Assembly: GCF_014205875.1 (NCBI RefSeq)
Contig: NZ_JACHEN010000019.1
Location: 36,536-100,535 of the forward strand
Length of the DNA stretch: 64,000 nucleotides
Source of the DNA: Anaerosolibacter carboniphilus
GTDB taxonomy: Bacteria; Bacillota; Clostridia; Peptostreptococcales; Thermotaleaceae
Direction of reading: 5' to 3'
Part shown: positions 63,736-64,000 of the stretch, piece after piece
Layout: the number at the start of each line of letters is the position of its first letter
Numbering within the stretch: the stretch's first letter is position 1
The notes under the pieces: generated by a model
Databases searched by the model: none
What the model was told of the DNA's origin: nothing
What the model saw: the letters and a program-made list of their open reading frames with translations, nothing else
Position numbers and translations under genes: made by a program

Positions 63736-64000
63736 TCCCCCTTGTAATTTGCCCCTTTAAGCTTATATCCTTCTCCCTATAACATGATATAACTATGTAC
63801 TTGCATTAATATTTCTGCTAAGCCCGTATTTTGTAGTATGTATATTATTTATTTCTCCATTTACCATTAATTTCCTTTAAAATGAGAAAAAAGTAGGTTC
63901 TTACTTTCTAATGTTGCATCAAAGAAATAATTACAGATTGACAATGGAAAAATTTTAATAATGAAAAAAAGAACCTCTTTTGCTTTAATGGAAGTACGCC

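Noticed and set aside
63886..63990. AGGTTCTT and AAGAACCT inverted pair near the right edge, possibly an element end
   Set aside because: Only 8 bp, about 70 bp apart, with no transposase or target duplication; it may belong to a terminator cut by the window edge.

Overview
The window reads as a chromosomal segment of a low-GC, endospore-forming, anaerobic-type Clostridia. Spore sigma factors E and G sit beside ftsZ. Spore-associated families (SpoIIGA, YlmC/YmxH, YhcN/YlaJ, Spo0E-like) recur, starts are often GTG or TTG behind strong GGAGG sites, and there are flavodoxin- and rubredoxin-like redox proteins. An Alkaliphilus-like genus is my guess from gene order and protein style; no rRNA or tRNA is present to test it. 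No mobile element, CRISPR array or prophage was recognised.

Layout. (1) 1-6774: phosphate module on the minus strand, transcribed phoP-phoR, then pstS-pstC-pstA-pstB-phoU (phoU runs off the left edge), with a Pho-box-like promoter before pstS and a hairpin between pstS and pstC. (2) 6797-11242: pgeF, nrdR, a YlmC/YmxH protein, and the sporulation genes spoIIGA-sigE-sigG. spoIIGA has a promoter of the Spo0A-activated, long-spacer type, and sigG has a sigma-F-type promoter. (3) 11443-27767: the division and cell wall (dcw) cluster on the minus strand: mraZ-rsmH-ftsL-spoVD/pbpB-murE-murF-mraY-murD-spoVE/ftsW-murG-murA-divIB-DUF881-sbp-ftsZ. ftsA is absent from its usual place before ftsZ. mraZ is preceded by three 10-bp MraZ-box repeats. 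(4) 27964-33772: a tiny Spo0E-like gene, lgt, a YmfH/YmfF peptidase pair, and three envelope or unknown proteins. (5) 33944-43896: mixed housekeeping genes, including ychF, a CAP-domain lipoprotein, a CapA-like protein, deoC, pduL, hpt, a cobalamin adenosyltransferase and small redox or unknown proteins. (6) 44013-48554: a complete branched-chain amino acid ABC importer, livK-livH-livM-livG-livF. (7) 48787-55889: a DEAD-box helicase, an ABC-F protein and several proteins of unknown function, two of them divergently arranged around a shared upstream region. (8) 55915-64000: accessory genes, including two acetyltransferases, a PHP phosphatase, a diguanylate cyclase, an HD hydrolase, an APH-type kinase, a truncated ParB-like gene, an isochorismatase-like hydrolase, a metallo-beta-lactamase gene interrupted by one TGA codon, and a small membrane protein.

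How it fits together: the left half links growth (dcw cluster) to commitment to sporulation (spoIIG-sigG), and phosphate control lies directly downstream. Only one class B PBP with a PASTA domain and one SpoVE/FtsW protein are present here, so they may serve both vegetative division and spore cortex synthesis. No clearly new multi-gene system is visible. The strongest leads are the interrupted metallo-beta-lactamase, a membrane-anchored protein resembling ferrochelatase without its catalytic His, an unrecognised Cys-rich protein with a divergently transcribed neighbour, and several well-preserved regulatory sites.
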